Below are positions 16,701-28,662 of a stretch of DNA of 64,000 bases, piece after piece. Origin of the DNA: Sisyra terminalis (taxonomy: Eukaryota > Arthropoda > Insecta > Neuroptera > Sisyridae); NCBI GenBank assembly GCA_958496175.1, contig OY292274.1, forward strand, positions 44,278,630 to 44,342,629, written 5' to 3'. A program made the translations under genes and the position numbers. The notes beneath the pieces were generated by a model that ran no database searches, was not told where the DNA came from, and saw only the letters and a list, made by a program, of their open reading frames with translations. The number at the start of each line of letters is the position of its first letter. Position 1 is the first letter of the stretch.

Positions 16701-19180
16701 TTTCTAAGAAAAAAGAACTAAATAATTTTTGTAAACGCTAAACCCCCTTTAAAATAGAGCAATTTTAAGCAAGTTTTTAGGAAATACAAATAAAATTGAA
16801 AAGTGGATGAACAAAACAGTTACATTATGAAAAACATTTTCTTTGCAAATTTAACACCTATTTTTTCTAAAGATCATAATATTCCATTACCCGAAGACCG
16901 GCAGTTGCAAGCATTTCTCCCGTTGGAAAAAGCGTTTTCCAACCTTGACTTTTCCATTGAAGATTTTAAAAAAGATCTCGATTTTCTGAATAAACTTCGA
17001 GCAGCTCGTTTAGTTAACTTGGGGCTTTGGTTGTCTACTTATAAAATGGATGATAAGCCTTTGATAATCAATAAGTAAAAAAAATAAAAATAAAATAAAT
17101 TGTCAATTCAATTATATTAATTCCACTTCTGTTATTTAGGAAATCTGAATATGGAACTGAGAATTTTTTTGAGCCTGTTAGTAAATATGATGAACCACTT
17201 TCTAATATAATAAAAGAGTTAGAACAATTAACAACCATTGATAGCGAAACAACAGAAAGTTCATCGACAGATATGAGTAAAACTAACAGCCAAGAAGAAG
17301 AGCCAAATATCAAAAATGTTGCTAATAAATCAGGACAAGGTTTTTGATTTATTTATTTTATTATTATCTCAGATTTTTCTAAAAGTTTGTTTTTTTAGAA
17401 CGTTTACGAACAGGGATTTTAAAACCGCAAGGTTCACTAGAAAGAGCCCGTGAAGAACGAGAACAAGCTTTATTATTAAGTGTATGTTCGAGTGATAAAA
17501 GTTTATCAGGTCTTTCAACTACTTCAGATAACAATATTCCTTCTACCAATTCGGCGATCAAAAAAGCTACTCTAGTTACTGAAACACTTCAAAGTAATTC
17601 AAAAAGTCCGAAAGTAGTTCCAACTAAGGCTTTAAAGAAAGGACGACAAAATGTGGCTATGCAGGCAATTCTTAAAAAGTTTGAGGAAAACTCCAAACAA
17701 GTTAAGTTTCAAACTGATGAAACTTTTCCAAGCAAAGAATCAATTGATTCAAAAACTAGTACTTCAGAAAAAAAATCAGTGAATGTCTCAAAATTATTGA
17801 GTCAAAGCAACCAAAATGCTGTTGAAAGTGATTTAGAAAAAAAATCTCCTGCGATTACATCAATTCAGAGAAAACCACCTCAAACAAATTTAAAAGTAAA
17901 CGAACGATTTTCCAGTGATGGACCAATTACTGAAAATTTTGCAAAGTCAACTTCGTTTCCCTCAAATTTAAATAATTCCGGCCCTGCGACAATTACACAG
18001 TCAAGTTCTGATATTTTTCCACCACCACCCACTATATTTAAAAGTGCGGAAAATAGCTTGATTCGACCACCTGTGAATTTTTCTCAGCCCAATGTCCAAC
18101 AACTTTCTAATACTCTATATAACTATTCCAATTCGACTAACACAAATCAAGGAGGAAATTCGGGAAATTATGGATTATTCAAATCAAATTTAAATCCACC
18201 TGGTTTTAATGCTCAACGTCTTCCATTTGAGAACAATGAAATGCCGAATTATATGCCTAGAAATTTTTCGTCGGTTAATTCGTTTGGAGAAAAACCATCG
18301 TCGATTTTTTCAAACGAAAATCAGAATTCTTCGTATGCAAAACAAATGCCAAACATGTCATCAAATGTGTCGAATTTTCCAATGTCTGATACGGCGCAGC
18401 GAAATCTCCCATGGAACCCTCCAGAAATGCCGATGATGCCACCGAAAAGTTGGTGGCAAAAGCCAAACAATCCACCCGTATACCATTCCAATAGTATGGA
18501 GACTAGTCAAGGATTCGCTCCCCACTATAACATGTATAATTCAAGTGGACAAAATTTCATTTCTGGCAATGTAGGAATGATGCCGCCATCATCAATGAGT
18601 TTTGACTACGGAACAAAAGACACAGGAAACCCATGGAACCCGGTTACGACTGCAGGAAGTGGACTTTTAGACAATAATCAATCATTACCTTACATGCAAC
18701 AAATGATGCATTCAAACCAATCAAACAGTTTTTTCAGCGGAAATTCATCGAATCAAATACCAAACATTCGGAACAGCTCTCAACCACCACCTCCACGACC
18801 CTTATTTTATCAGGAAAATGTTCGTAAAAATTCACCATTAGAAACAAACACCAATATAGAAGTAATAAAATCATTAATTCAACAGTTTTTCAATACTAAA
18901 TTTTATCATAATATTTCATTTTTAGCGATCACATCAAAATGCACCCGGATATTCTTTGTTTAATTCTAGTTGGATTCCAAATTTGACGAATAATGTCACA
19001 CAAACTGGATCAATGATGGGAAACAATAGTGTTAATAGTTCTGCAAAAAATTTAACTCCGTTAGTAAACCAACAATCTCTTTTCACTGGACCCGGACCAT
19101 CACCCTTAGAACGTTTATTAGAACAACAAAAACATTTACGAGATCCCTCGTCTAATAATAATATGAGTAAAGGAAATTAA
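10723..19180 (+). CDS. SMG7: SMG7, nonsense-mediated mRNA decay factor, eleven exons
   Basis: Est1/SMG5-7 family protein that reads phosphorylated UPF1 through a 14-3-3-like TPR domain and recruits mRNA-decay enzymes. Exons are 10723-10754, 10844-11081, 11145-11428, 14618-14803, 14860-15043, 15095-15284, 15341-15484, about 16804-17074, 17140-17339, 17399-18861 and 18926-19180. The model gives 1148 residues (human isoforms about 1100-1140). Hallmarks are LDYALDQKVEQDLW with the phosphate-binding lysine at 76 (FKN), YICQYCLVHLGDIARYRN (158-175, second phosphate-binding arginine region) and GQPYNQLA. Exon 10 encodes a low-complexity Asn/Ser/Pro-rich tail containing GRQNVAMQ and several WNP repeats, and the end GPGPSPLERLLEQQKHL matches the family C-terminus. 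The exon 7/8 junction is the weakest call; the other joins keep frame with canonical sites. AATAAA lies at 19219. Confidence 0.93.
11692..11952. mobile_element. hAT-type MITE, CAGGGKTGGGCAAA ends, copy 1
   Basis: The 253-bp element at 11692-11944 has terminal repeats CAGGGTTGGGCAAA on the left and CAGGGGTGGGCAAA in reverse complement on the right. Flanking 8-bp sequences GTATATAA and GTGTAGAA agree at six of eight positions, a decayed target duplication. The interior shares GGTATGATCGACAAT, AGAAGCACTATTT and ATAGATGC(G/A)TGTTTAATTT with copy 2 at 51874. It sits in SMG7 intron 3. Confidence 0.88.
11953..14617 (+). other. SMG7 intron 3, remaining part
   Basis: The intron is 3189 bp in all. Besides the MITE at 11692 it holds repeat-like debris. 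Near 13591 a hAT-like terminus (CAGTGGGTCTTAATC) leads a segment to about 13795. Near 14245-14429 a putative MITE has ends CAGTAGCGGACTAA and, inverted, CAAGGGTAGACTAA, with no target duplication seen. The rest is AT-rich with nothing recognised. Confidence 0.5.
15485..16803 (+). other. SMG7 intron 7 with MITE remnants
   Basis: The donor GTGAGT at 15485 is strong. The intron holds a repeat at about 15692-15870 related to 27653-27837. It also holds a degenerate hairpin element at about 16190-16355 whose ends (GGTGTACTTTAGA and, inverted, AGTATACTTTAGAG) resemble the GGCTCAAGTG MITE family, without a clear target duplication. Confidence 0.6.
15692..15870. repeat. Dispersed repeat, partner of 27653-27837
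   Basis: It shares with 27653-27837 the ordered blocks GATATTTTCACT, AAAAATTTATCTG, AGATAAATCCTACACAT and CTATCCTCC followed by a TTTATCTGGA-like block. The two loci are unrelated genes, so this is an interspersed repeat, probably a small MITE. It is non-coding. Confidence 0.7.
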
Positions 19181-19218
19181 ATGTTATTTAGAATTTCAAT
19201 TATATATTTTCCTTGCAT

Positions 19219-19224
19219 AATAAA
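19219..19224 (+). terminator. SMG7 poly(A) signal
   Basis: AATAAA lies 39 bp after the SMG7 stop codon and is followed by a T-rich stretch at 19246-19257, the usual order for an animal cleavage and polyadenylation site. Confidence 0.7.
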
Positions 19225-19414
19225 GTTTGTTAATAAATGTGTATTTCTTTTTTTTTATTAAATAATCGCAAGATTTCAATAATCGAAATAACGTAGTTTT
19301 TAATTAAGCCGCTCTCTGCTGCATTTTCAGTAATTAAATATAAATAAATACATTTAAAATTAAATATAAAACCAATTCATCATTCGACGATGAATTAAAA
19401 GATGAATTCTAAAA

Positions 19415-19568
19415 GTCTACTGGTCGCTACGTGAATTGGGGGACCACTTTGAAACTCGTAAGCTGGGTTCGAATCTCATAGCTGAAGAAATTTTAAATAT
19501 TTATTGATTAACGAATTTTTATTAATTCTGAAGTCAATAAAACCTTAATAGTTATAAAGCAACGGTTT
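19415..19568 (+). repeat. tRNA-derived SINE copy 1 (degenerate)
   Basis: It begins GTCTACTGGT and has the tRNA-like B box GGGTTCGAATC near 19466. It ends with the family tail TTATAAAGCAACGGT. The A-box region is altered compared with the copy at 26441. It lies just downstream of SMG7. Confidence 0.8.
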
Positions 19569-19802
19569 ATAACATTAATACTATTATTATTAGCGGTTTA
19601 TAACATATGATATCATTAACGTATGGATTTATTTTTTTATATCTACAGCATGTAAAAACAATTGGCTTTCATACTTTATGTATATAAATTATTTGTTTTT
19701 CAACACATGAGCCCTTGTTTACAAAATATTAAAGACTGATTACGATGGTTCTTTACCTAAACGTAGATATAAAATAACAGCACAATTGTAGGTGTTAGAA
19801 CA

Positions 19803-19964
19803 TTCGAAAGTTCTTACAATTAGGTTGAAGAGAGACGGAAGACGTTCTTAAACACTTTCCATAAAATTCTAATGTGGAGTAGAAAAAAATAGAAATATTC
19901 GAAACTACGATAAGTGTCTGGAACAATCTCGAACCTTCCAGAAGCTGCAAATGGATATATAAAT
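19803..19964 (+). promoter_or_regulatory. Orphan heat-shock promoter (HSE cluster plus TATA box)
   Basis: At 19920-19944 five alternating inverted units of a heat-shock element lie in strict 5-bp phase: GAA, ATC (one mismatch to TTC), GAA, TTC, GAA. A further pair, GAA-AG-TTC, is near 19806. A TATA box TATATAAAT at 19956-19964 lies about 12 bp past the last unit, the spacing seen in insect hsp genes. The following ~100 bp (to about 20060) resembles an A-rich hsp leader. No hsp or other conserved frame follows on the plus strand before the aquaporin 3' end. The transcript is unknown; a non-coding RNA, a spliced leader, a lost gene or a mobile-element promoter are all possible. Confidence 0.7.
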
Positions 19965-20119
19965 AAGCCAATCGACCGTCGTTAGTAACAGTTACAAATA
20001 TCAGTTGAAAAAGTTTCGAACAGTTAATAGTTACAACCATTGAAATAAAAATAAAAGTGTAATAATAAACGTGTGTATATTAAAATAAATGGTGTTATTG
20101 TTTTATGTACAAAACAGTA

Positions 20120-22959
20120 TATAAACAGTATATACGGTATATACTGTATGCATACAATTCGTTATAAACGTATACTGATTCTAGGTACTATTGCAGTTAA
20201 TATTTTGATACTAATTACACAACTCAAATTATATTCAGTTTTTTTATTCACTATTTTTTTAGAAAATATTATAATAAATAAATATACATAGCTATACATA
20301 TTACGCAAAAATTATCTGCCCGACAGTGGGGGGAGAGGGTAGTAATATAATTATCTTGCATTAAAACAAGTTCTTGAAAATATGTCCAAATTATTATACT
20401 TTATTATCATTAGAATATGACTACACGGACGACACAAAATTTGCCATCGCAATATTTTTCTCAGTGCCATTATTTTTAATCGTTATTTTGGATTCTTAAG
20501 TTTTAAACAATTGTAATTACTTATGAAATGATTTATTTTCCATCTCTGTATGGGCTTCAAAACATCCTTCCATTATCTTTTTTATTTCAATAAAAAAAAT
20601 CTAATGAATAAATCATTTTCTGCTTCGATTTCGATTGTTGTAATAGACTAGCATGTTTACTGTATAGGTATGTAGAAATAGTCAATAGCGTATACATACT
20701 GTATGTATTGATAGCCACAACCTTAACTTATTATTACAACAGAAAATTTCGATAGGTTATTTAAAAATTTGAGAAAAAAGTAAGTTAGAAATAAAAAAAT
20801 ATTTAGTCAAATAATAAATCATTTTTATGTATGCTAAAAACATTTTTGAACTAAAACAATTGTATAAAACTTTTATCCCTTAATAATGTTGCCTTTAAAA
20901 AAGTAGAAGGTCAAGAATTATGAATTTTTATTGGATTTGTGACATTGCACGCTAAATATTTTCAAGGAAAATGGTTGAAATCTATCAATCTATTTATGAG
21001 CCTGATTTACATGTTATAATTTAACGATCACATTTGCTTATAATCATGAACTTTCTTAATACCTATATTATATGTATATTTCAATTTAGCGACATTTTTC
21101 AACCTATATTGAAAACTTAGACATGTGAAAAATAATTAGAATTCACAAAAAGGTCTTATAATCAAAGTTTTCGATTCAAATTATATCTATAACCAAACTA
21201 CATAAAATGGAATCTACAGTTAGTACGATTTTTCATATCGTTATATTCATTTAGATTGTAAAAAATGAATTCATGTTTACCATAATTTTGAGATTTATTC
21301 TAAGATAAAATTAAATAGTGGTTAATTGAAGTATATAGTATAAGTATATAGTTAAATAATTAGTTAAAAATATTTATAACTGTATTCGTTTATTTTTGTT
21401 ATATTTAGGAAGTATTCTCGACATTAGTCTAATTGAAATAGTAAATTTATAAACAGTAGTAAGTAGGTGGTTCAAAGCTAAAAAAACATTTAACCACTAT
21501 AACTCTAAGAACTTGATCGTGTGTTCGATAGCTAACTCTAAATACATAAATATAATAATTCTTTATTGATGTGACTTTTGAGTTAGAAACCATAACTTCA
21601 ATATTATAGAGTCGTTGTAATATTAAGATTGATCGTGAAGGCTTAAAACCTCATATATCTTTCTTGAAAAATCTGTAGAAATAAAAATAAATTAATATTT
21701 TATTTAAAAATCACAGTAAAAAAGTGCATAATTAATGTTCTGTACAATAAGTGGAATATTTTGATTTAAACGGAGTTAAATATAACTTTAAAAAATTACG
21801 ACAGTAGTATTGTCGATTGAAGTTATAAGAATTAAAAAGGAGTTTAATGTTGATGTATAGACAACCAAAACTACTTTACAGATTTCTAATTAAATTTTCA
21901 AAACTCTTTCAATGATGCTTATAAGTCTTGTAATATTATGTAGGTACCAGTAGTAGCTAATATCCTCAACTTTGTCTGTGTGAAATGTTATTATGTCAGC
22001 AATGTTTTTTATTTAAATATTTACCGATATTTTGTGAAATATATGGATCTATTGCGATTTTGCTTAATAAAGAAATTGTACATATCTCAAAAATATGATT
22101 TAAGGAACGTATGCGTTACAAAATGTTAGTTTCACCAAAAAAAAAAAGATTCCTTTTTCATTAATTTTTAAACACTTATCTAATGACACTTATCCACACA
22201 CGATTATGTAGGTTGATTTTTTTCATCCCTCATTTGTAAATATCAATTTTCAATATTATACCCATCATATATACACAATATTTGCTAAAAGTAAAATACA
22301 GACACATAAAAACCTTTTTAAAATATTAAATTTGAAATAGGATATCTTAAAACAAATATTTATCAAAAAATTAGGTCGAAAATTAAATGTAAAAAGAAAG
22401 ACTCTAAAATTAATTAGTACTATATTAGTATAGATCGTATAGATTAGTGATTGATTTATGATTCACAAAGTTTGGAACCCGGGCCTAGGATGGCATGAAT
22501 CTAGGGACTGAAAATTTTTAGAGACGTTAAGATTTCAAGGGTGAAAAAATACATAAACTCAGATTTAACAATCCTGGCAACATTAGCAAATTAAGTTATT
22601 AGTAGATATATGAATGTATTTACTTATTATATTCACTCAGATTCATTGGAAAATCATGAAAACGTTTATTCTGTACAAGTTGTTCGGAAGAAAGACTTTT
22701 TCCACTGTAAAATGGTCAAGAAGCTATTTTTTTTTTCGTACAAGTATGGGCTTGAATAAGTTTAACGCTCTTGTCTTACATACTGAAGCTCAATTAGTTT
22801 AAAAAGTTTATTGTGAAAATAAAATCGAATGTTTTTCTGAAAAATAAAACAAGTAAGAAAAAATCAATTTCATGAAAGGTAGTTATAAAAAATAAATTTA
22901 TTTCTATAAGTTATTTTTTTTTAAAGTGTCAGAAATGGAAGATAAAAATCAACAATGAA
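20120..22959. other. Intergenic AT-rich DNA
   Basis: No conserved coding region is seen. A dyad of TATAC/GTATA words lies at 20114-20154. A segment at about 22480-22570 shares GGGTGAAAAAAT and neighbouring words with 57366-57450 and probably derives from the same hAT-like element. Otherwise nothing recognised. Confidence 0.5.
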
Positions 22960-23706
22960 AAAAGCGTGATGATACCATTCACGCTTAGACGACTGACATA
23001 CCCTCCTATTTACTTTGACAACGACACTATCCCAATTGCTTCCAAGGTTTGTTATTTAGGCTTCTACCTAGACAGCTACTTAACCTGGAACCCACATATT
23101 AAATTCAAAAGACAAATACTAAACCAACGATACGGACTATTACGTAGACTTTTAGGACCTAAATCTTCAGTTAATACAAAAACTAAACTCACCATTTACA
23201 AAACTCTACTACGACCTATCTGGGCTTACGGAGCAGAATTGTGTGGCTCTGTAAAACCATCCAACATCCAAATTATCCAATCTTTCCAATCAAAAGTCCT
23301 TCGTCGAATAATCAATGCTCCTTATTATGTTAACAACCGAATCATACACAATGATCTTAACTTTCCTTTTGTCACTACCTTAGTCCAAGAACGATTCCAA
23401 AAATTCCACTCCAAGTTAGTCGACCATCCTAACCCTAATGCCCAAATTCTATCCTCTGAAACTCATCCAGATAACATGCCACGTAGGGTGAAACGATGTT
23501 GGCCTCGCGACCTCCTAACAAATTCTTAGAGAGTCCCAACATTGGTTGGGCCCTCTCAACATGTTTCGAAAATACCACACCAGGGTCGAACTACGGTTTT
23601 TACCTCAAGTGTGGTATATAAGCAACCAAAATTTGTTAGCACATTGCATAGTATATAAATTGTAAATATATAGAAGGCAATAAAAGATTTTTTTAAAAAA
23701 AAAAAA
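22960..23706 (+). mobile_element. 5'-truncated Jockey-type non-LTR retrotransposon
   Basis: An open frame at 22966-23529 encodes the C-terminal part of a Jockey-clade reverse transcriptase. Telling blocks are FTLRRLTYPP, VCYLGFYLDSYLTWNPHI, LLRPIWAYGAELCGS, IIQSFQSKVLRRIINAPYYV and VDHPNPNAQ. The frame is intact for 187 residues, so the insertion is fairly young. The 3' UTR has two potential stem-loops (GAGTCCCAAC/GTTGGGCCCTC at about 23531-23556 and ACCACAC/GTGTGGT nearby) and ends in a poly(A) run at about 23694-23706. The 5' end is truncated, as is usual for this class. I found no clear target duplication. Confidence 0.93.
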
Positions 23707-24820
23707 ATTTTAAATAAAATATATTAGTTAACAAAAAGCGGTATTTAAATTAATATAATCCAATTATCAATAATGTAAATATTTGAAAACAAGGTGGTTA
23801 ATTGAAATAAATTTATTCAAAGCGATGAGGCCTAGGAACCCTAGGAGCATATGAGCTGGGATTGAACTTAAATCAGCCACTGGCATATATAGATTAGGAA
23901 TATATTTTGATTAATAAAAAAAAGATTTAATCGTTTTAATATTTTTTTATTAAACTTGTTTTTGATACAATTTTGACAAATTTCAAAAAACCAATATAAA
24001 TCGATAAAAAATATTTTTTCAATAGGAATAATAAAAATAATTTTGATATAATTTTTGATTTACAACTAGGTTTTGTAATTTTACTTATTAAATAGAGAAA
24101 TAAATTAATATCGTATTACTCGTGAAGATTCCACTCTCATAATTGTATCAGGTTCTTTTTGCGTCTGAAAAATGAATTTCTTATATAGGTATACTCTTTG
24201 TTAGTAAGGACACATTTGTTTAAATTTGAATTGTTATGATTAATGAACAGTGATTGATATGTAAAAACGAAAGGAAAACGAATGCGAATTTTGAAATATA
24301 ACACTGCCCATAAGAAGCCAGCACTCCTACATTTTCCGACACTTACCAACCCTCCAAAGAATTCAACTTAATTGTCTTCAACCTCTTCATCGTAATTTAA
24401 ACTCTGTCATCCTTCGATCAAAATATTTACACGCCCATCATTCGTTATCTATAGGGTGGAAGATTTATTTGTTACCTTTCACATTTAAAACATGAACGAC
24501 ATTCTTATAATGTTACAATGTAGGTGAGCAGAATATCATTGTGCTAAAAAAGCGCTACTTTCATATAAGCATTTAAAGGAACTCAAATGAAAAACACATA
24601 TATTACGCAAGACGCAACGACGCAATGAAACGGCAAACAAAAAATCAAATAAAACTATGAATGGATTTAATGATAAATAAAAATATAAACGGCACTTAAA
24701 ATCTAGCGAACTTAAATTAAAATATTCATATAATTTCGAGACATTTTCTAAAATTTACAAACAGAAAAACATTTTTAAATAATCCTAATTAATGGTATAT
24801 AATACGTTGGTATATTTTTT
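23707..24820. other. Intergenic DNA upstream of the aquaporin 3' end
   Basis: AT-rich, about 1.1 kb, no recognised gene. It would contain any longer aquaporin 3' UTR. Confidence 0.5.
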
Positions 24821-24826
24821 TTTATT
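24821..24826 (-). terminator. Aquaporin poly(A) signal
   Basis: On the minus strand AATAAA occurs 6 bp after the aquaporin TAG stop and is followed by an A-rich then AT-rich stretch. Its closeness to the stop implies a very short 3' UTR unless further signals are used. Confidence 0.5.
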
Positions 24827-24832
24827 TACACT

Positions 24833-27800
24833 CTACAAATCGTAAGAACTTTGTCCTTTTCTAACCTGAAACAGCAATCGGTAAATTGCAGCGGAAATGA
24901 TTCCTCCAAGTATTGGTCCTAGCCAATAAACCTAAAAAAAAAGTATTAACAGAATTAGATTGTAATTTTTAGTTTAATAACCCAATGACTTACCCAATGA
25001 TTTTGCCAGTTTCCATTAACGACAGCTGGACCAAAACTACGGGCTGGATTCATGCTGGATCCCGTGTAAGGAATCTACATTTAAAAAAATCATTTTTATA
25101 AATGTAAATGCTCTTTGAAATGATTCCCTTTAATATAATCGAGATAGCATAATATGGAAAAGTTGGACCAAATAAAAATAATTGTTCGTACCGGAGAACA
25201 AATGGGCAACGTGGCCGCCTCAAAATTGGTAAATTCTGCGAATTTTTGATTGAATTTTGTGATTAATTATCAAGTTTTATATTTCTCGGTTTACAGTTTT
25301 TATTAACTCTACAGTCGCTAAAGACCAAAAAAAAATTATAAGACAACGGTAAACAATAAAAGAATTAACTTAACTTTGACCGTTTAAAAATTTTTGGTTT
25401 TGAAAAGTTAATTTTTTGCTCAAAATAAGATAATTTTTCTAATGCTGAAAGTATTTCATATTATAAAGGACCTATAATTATAATTTTCGTCAAGCAAACT
25501 TAGTTTTACGGTTCTTTCATCCAGTGGAGTATCGTTCGATTTCGCTGCCAAGAAATTTGCCGTCCCTTATTGTCATCATTAGTCAAGAAATTTGATAAAA
25601 CGTCAAATATCTTTAAATTCTTTAAGTATTCAAACATATAGGTACTCTTCGTATTTTTCTCAAAGCAAAATCTTTTAAGGAATTGTTAATGTCAATATGC
25701 TACCCCATTTTCATTTGCCTCCCCGATCCACCCCTCTTGTACCAACTACGTTACATTAATGCTTTTATCTGTTTTATTGTGCTTTTAATTGAAATTCATT
25801 GAAAACTTAAATTATTTTATGTCTTAAATTTTATAAGAGGACAAATAATTTGATTTAATAAAAGGAGAAAGAGTGCGATTTTTTATTGGGAGAAATAATA
25901 TTGGATAGCTAAACATTAATGTATGTTTAAATGTATTAAAGTATGTTTAGCTATCCAATATTATTTCTCCCAATAAAAAATCGCACTCTTTCTCCTTTTA
26001 TTAAATCAAATTATTTGTCCTCTTATAAAATTTAAGACATAAAATAATTTAAGTTTTCAATGAATTTCAATTAAAAGCACAATAAAACAGAAAAAAGCAT
26101 TAATGTAACGTAGTTGGTACAAGAGGGGTGGATCGGGGAGGCAAATGAAAATGGGGTAGCATATTGACATTAACAATTCCTTAAAAGATTTTGCTTTGAG
26201 AAAAATACGAAGAGTACCTATATGTTTGAATACTTAAAGAATTTAAAGATATTTGACGTTTTATCAAATTTCTTGACTAATGATGACAATAAGGGACGGC
26301 AAATTTCTTGGCAGCGAAATCGAACGATACTCCACTGGATGAAAGAACCGTAAAACTAAGTATTGTAACACCACCAAGGTCCTATTTTTGAATAGTGTTT
26401 TAAAAAAAAAGAATAAAATATTAAAATGTTAGTTATAAAGTCTACTGGTGGGCGAGTGGTCTAGGTGGCCGCTTCAAAACTGGTAGGTGTTGGGTTCGAA
26501 TCTCGAATCGAGCAAATTTTCGATATTTCTTGATTTACGGATTTTTATTAGCCCTAGAGTCGTTAAAGACCTTATAAAGCAACGGAAAATAGTAATAAAT
26601 AAATATAAATAACAGTTAGTTAAATTTCCTCAAACCTATAACCTTAGTACGTATTATTATTTTGTTGGAAAGTACCTTACATCTAGGCAATTACTCAAAT
26701 CTTATAGATGTAAATTAAGAACTTTGGTTAATTAGGATAAAAAGAAATGTAAATACTGTAAATTATTACAGAATCAAAATAAAAAATCTCTGATTTATAT
26801 AACTTTTATAGTTCACTAGTTATTTCATCAAAGGGAATAAAAATAAAACTAGTCTACTGGTGGTCGAGTGGTCAAGGTGACCACTCCAAAACTGGTTGGT
26901 TTTGGGTTCAATCCTCGTAAGTAAATTTTCGATATTTCTCGATTACGGATTTTTATTAACCCTTGAGTGACCCAAGACCTTAGTAGTTATAAAGCCACAT
27001 AAAATAATAATTAAAAAAAATAAAACTGTTTCTTAACCAAATAAATTGTTTGGTTCTTCAAGAAAAATTTAAATTTGCATTATCTAGAGAAAATGTAGAA
27101 AACGGAACCAGGAAGTATTGTTGTTGTTATGAAATATATGAAATGTAATTTTAATTACCGCAAAAAGATGGCATGCTGTTATGCTTAATCCAATAGCAAG
27201 TGGTGCAGAACCAGTAATATCTGAACGTTCTTCATCGCAAACTGCTACCACTACCAATACCAATAAGCTTGTAATAATCATTTCGATTAGACATCCTTCA
27301 GCATCACCGATGTTCGACGCCAAGTTAGTGACTCCCACTGTATTTAAATTTTTTCCACCTGGAGTTGCGATCTGTTCATTTAAAAACAAAACAAAATAAG
27401 TTGCAATACTTTAAATTTTAAAATAAGTTAAATAATTCTTCAATACCATAATAAGAGCAGCTCCTGCGATGGCTCCAATGCATTGCACGATGATATAAAG
27501 ACATCCACGTAATAAGGAAATGTGGCCTGCGAAAAGGAGACCGACGGTGACAGCAGGATTGATGTGGCATCCACTCACATGTCCCAAGGACTAAAATCAT
27601 ACAAAATAAAATATTTAAAACTAATTATTAATACGATTAATTCACTAATAGTTGATATTTTCACTAATGAATAGGTAGAACATTCCCTTCTAATAGCTAT
27701 TACATAGTAAAAATTTATCTGCTAGATAAATCCTACACATTTATCCCACACATATCACAATCCGGAGACGATAATATCCATGCTTTCTCTATCCTCCGGA

Positions 27801-28616
27801 TAAAATTTAATCTGGATGATAAATGTTACTACCTAGATGTAAAAATACCGGCTTTAAATGATGTAATAAGTATAAAAAAAGTATATAGCATAGAAAGAAG
27901 AACTTAGTAACTAAAACATTAAAAAAATCGTAATCATTATGAAACTTTATGTTGTACCTGCACTAGTTTTTAATTTTTGTGTTTGTTTATACTCTATACA
28001 AACTAAAGAAATTATTTTAATCGTAAATAATTGATTTACACAGGCATATTGAAATCGGATCTTAATTATTACGCAATTAAGTTAGCGAAGAGATAAGTTC
28101 TTAAGAAACTTTCTACTACCTAATATTATCTTTGTATGTAACAATAATTACTATCGAGCCGACTGGTGGCTGAGTGGTCAAAGTGGCCGCGTCAAAACTC
28201 GTAGGTGTTGCGATCGAATCTCGTATCAAGAAAATTTTCGATATTTCTGATTTACGGATTTTTATCAACCCTAGAATCGTTAAAGACCTTGGTAGTTATA
28301 AAGTATCGATAAATAACTATAAAAAATACTGTCTCAAATTTGAGTTAACTTGAGTTAATTTGAGTTAGATTATTGTCACTTGTTTCAACTGTTATTTCGA
28401 TTTCATTAAATTGACTATTTTTTTCATTTATCAGTTGTTGTGTCTGTGTAGGCTGTGAATACTTCACGGGTAGCTACAAGGTAAATAATAAAACCCCAAC
28501 GATCGTCCTATTGCAAGGTCGACAGTTTCTACGGTGTATTTGAATTTTGGAATAAAACTTAAAAATTTCATATTAAATTTGTCATTTTCTATTGATTTGT
28601 ATTACAACATCATAGG

Positions 28617-28662
<46 letters not shown>

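Noticed and set aside
19795..20040. 81-residue minus-strand frame across the heat-shock promoter
   Set aside because: It overlaps the HSE and TATA elements, has no family resemblance and is best explained as chance.
20073..20291. 72-residue frame downstream of the orphan heat-shock promoter as its product
   Set aside because: Hydrophobic low-complexity translation of AT-rich DNA, starting with GTG and lacking any resemblance to hsp proteins.
26492..26502. GGTTCGAATC boxes as genuine tRNA genes
   Set aside because: No cloverleaf could be completed and the same boxes recur with a shared non-tRNA body at ten loci, so they are SINE parts.
28619..28660. AT repeat as a promoter TATA array
   Set aside because: A pure dinucleotide microsatellite deep in an intron with no gene placed to use it.
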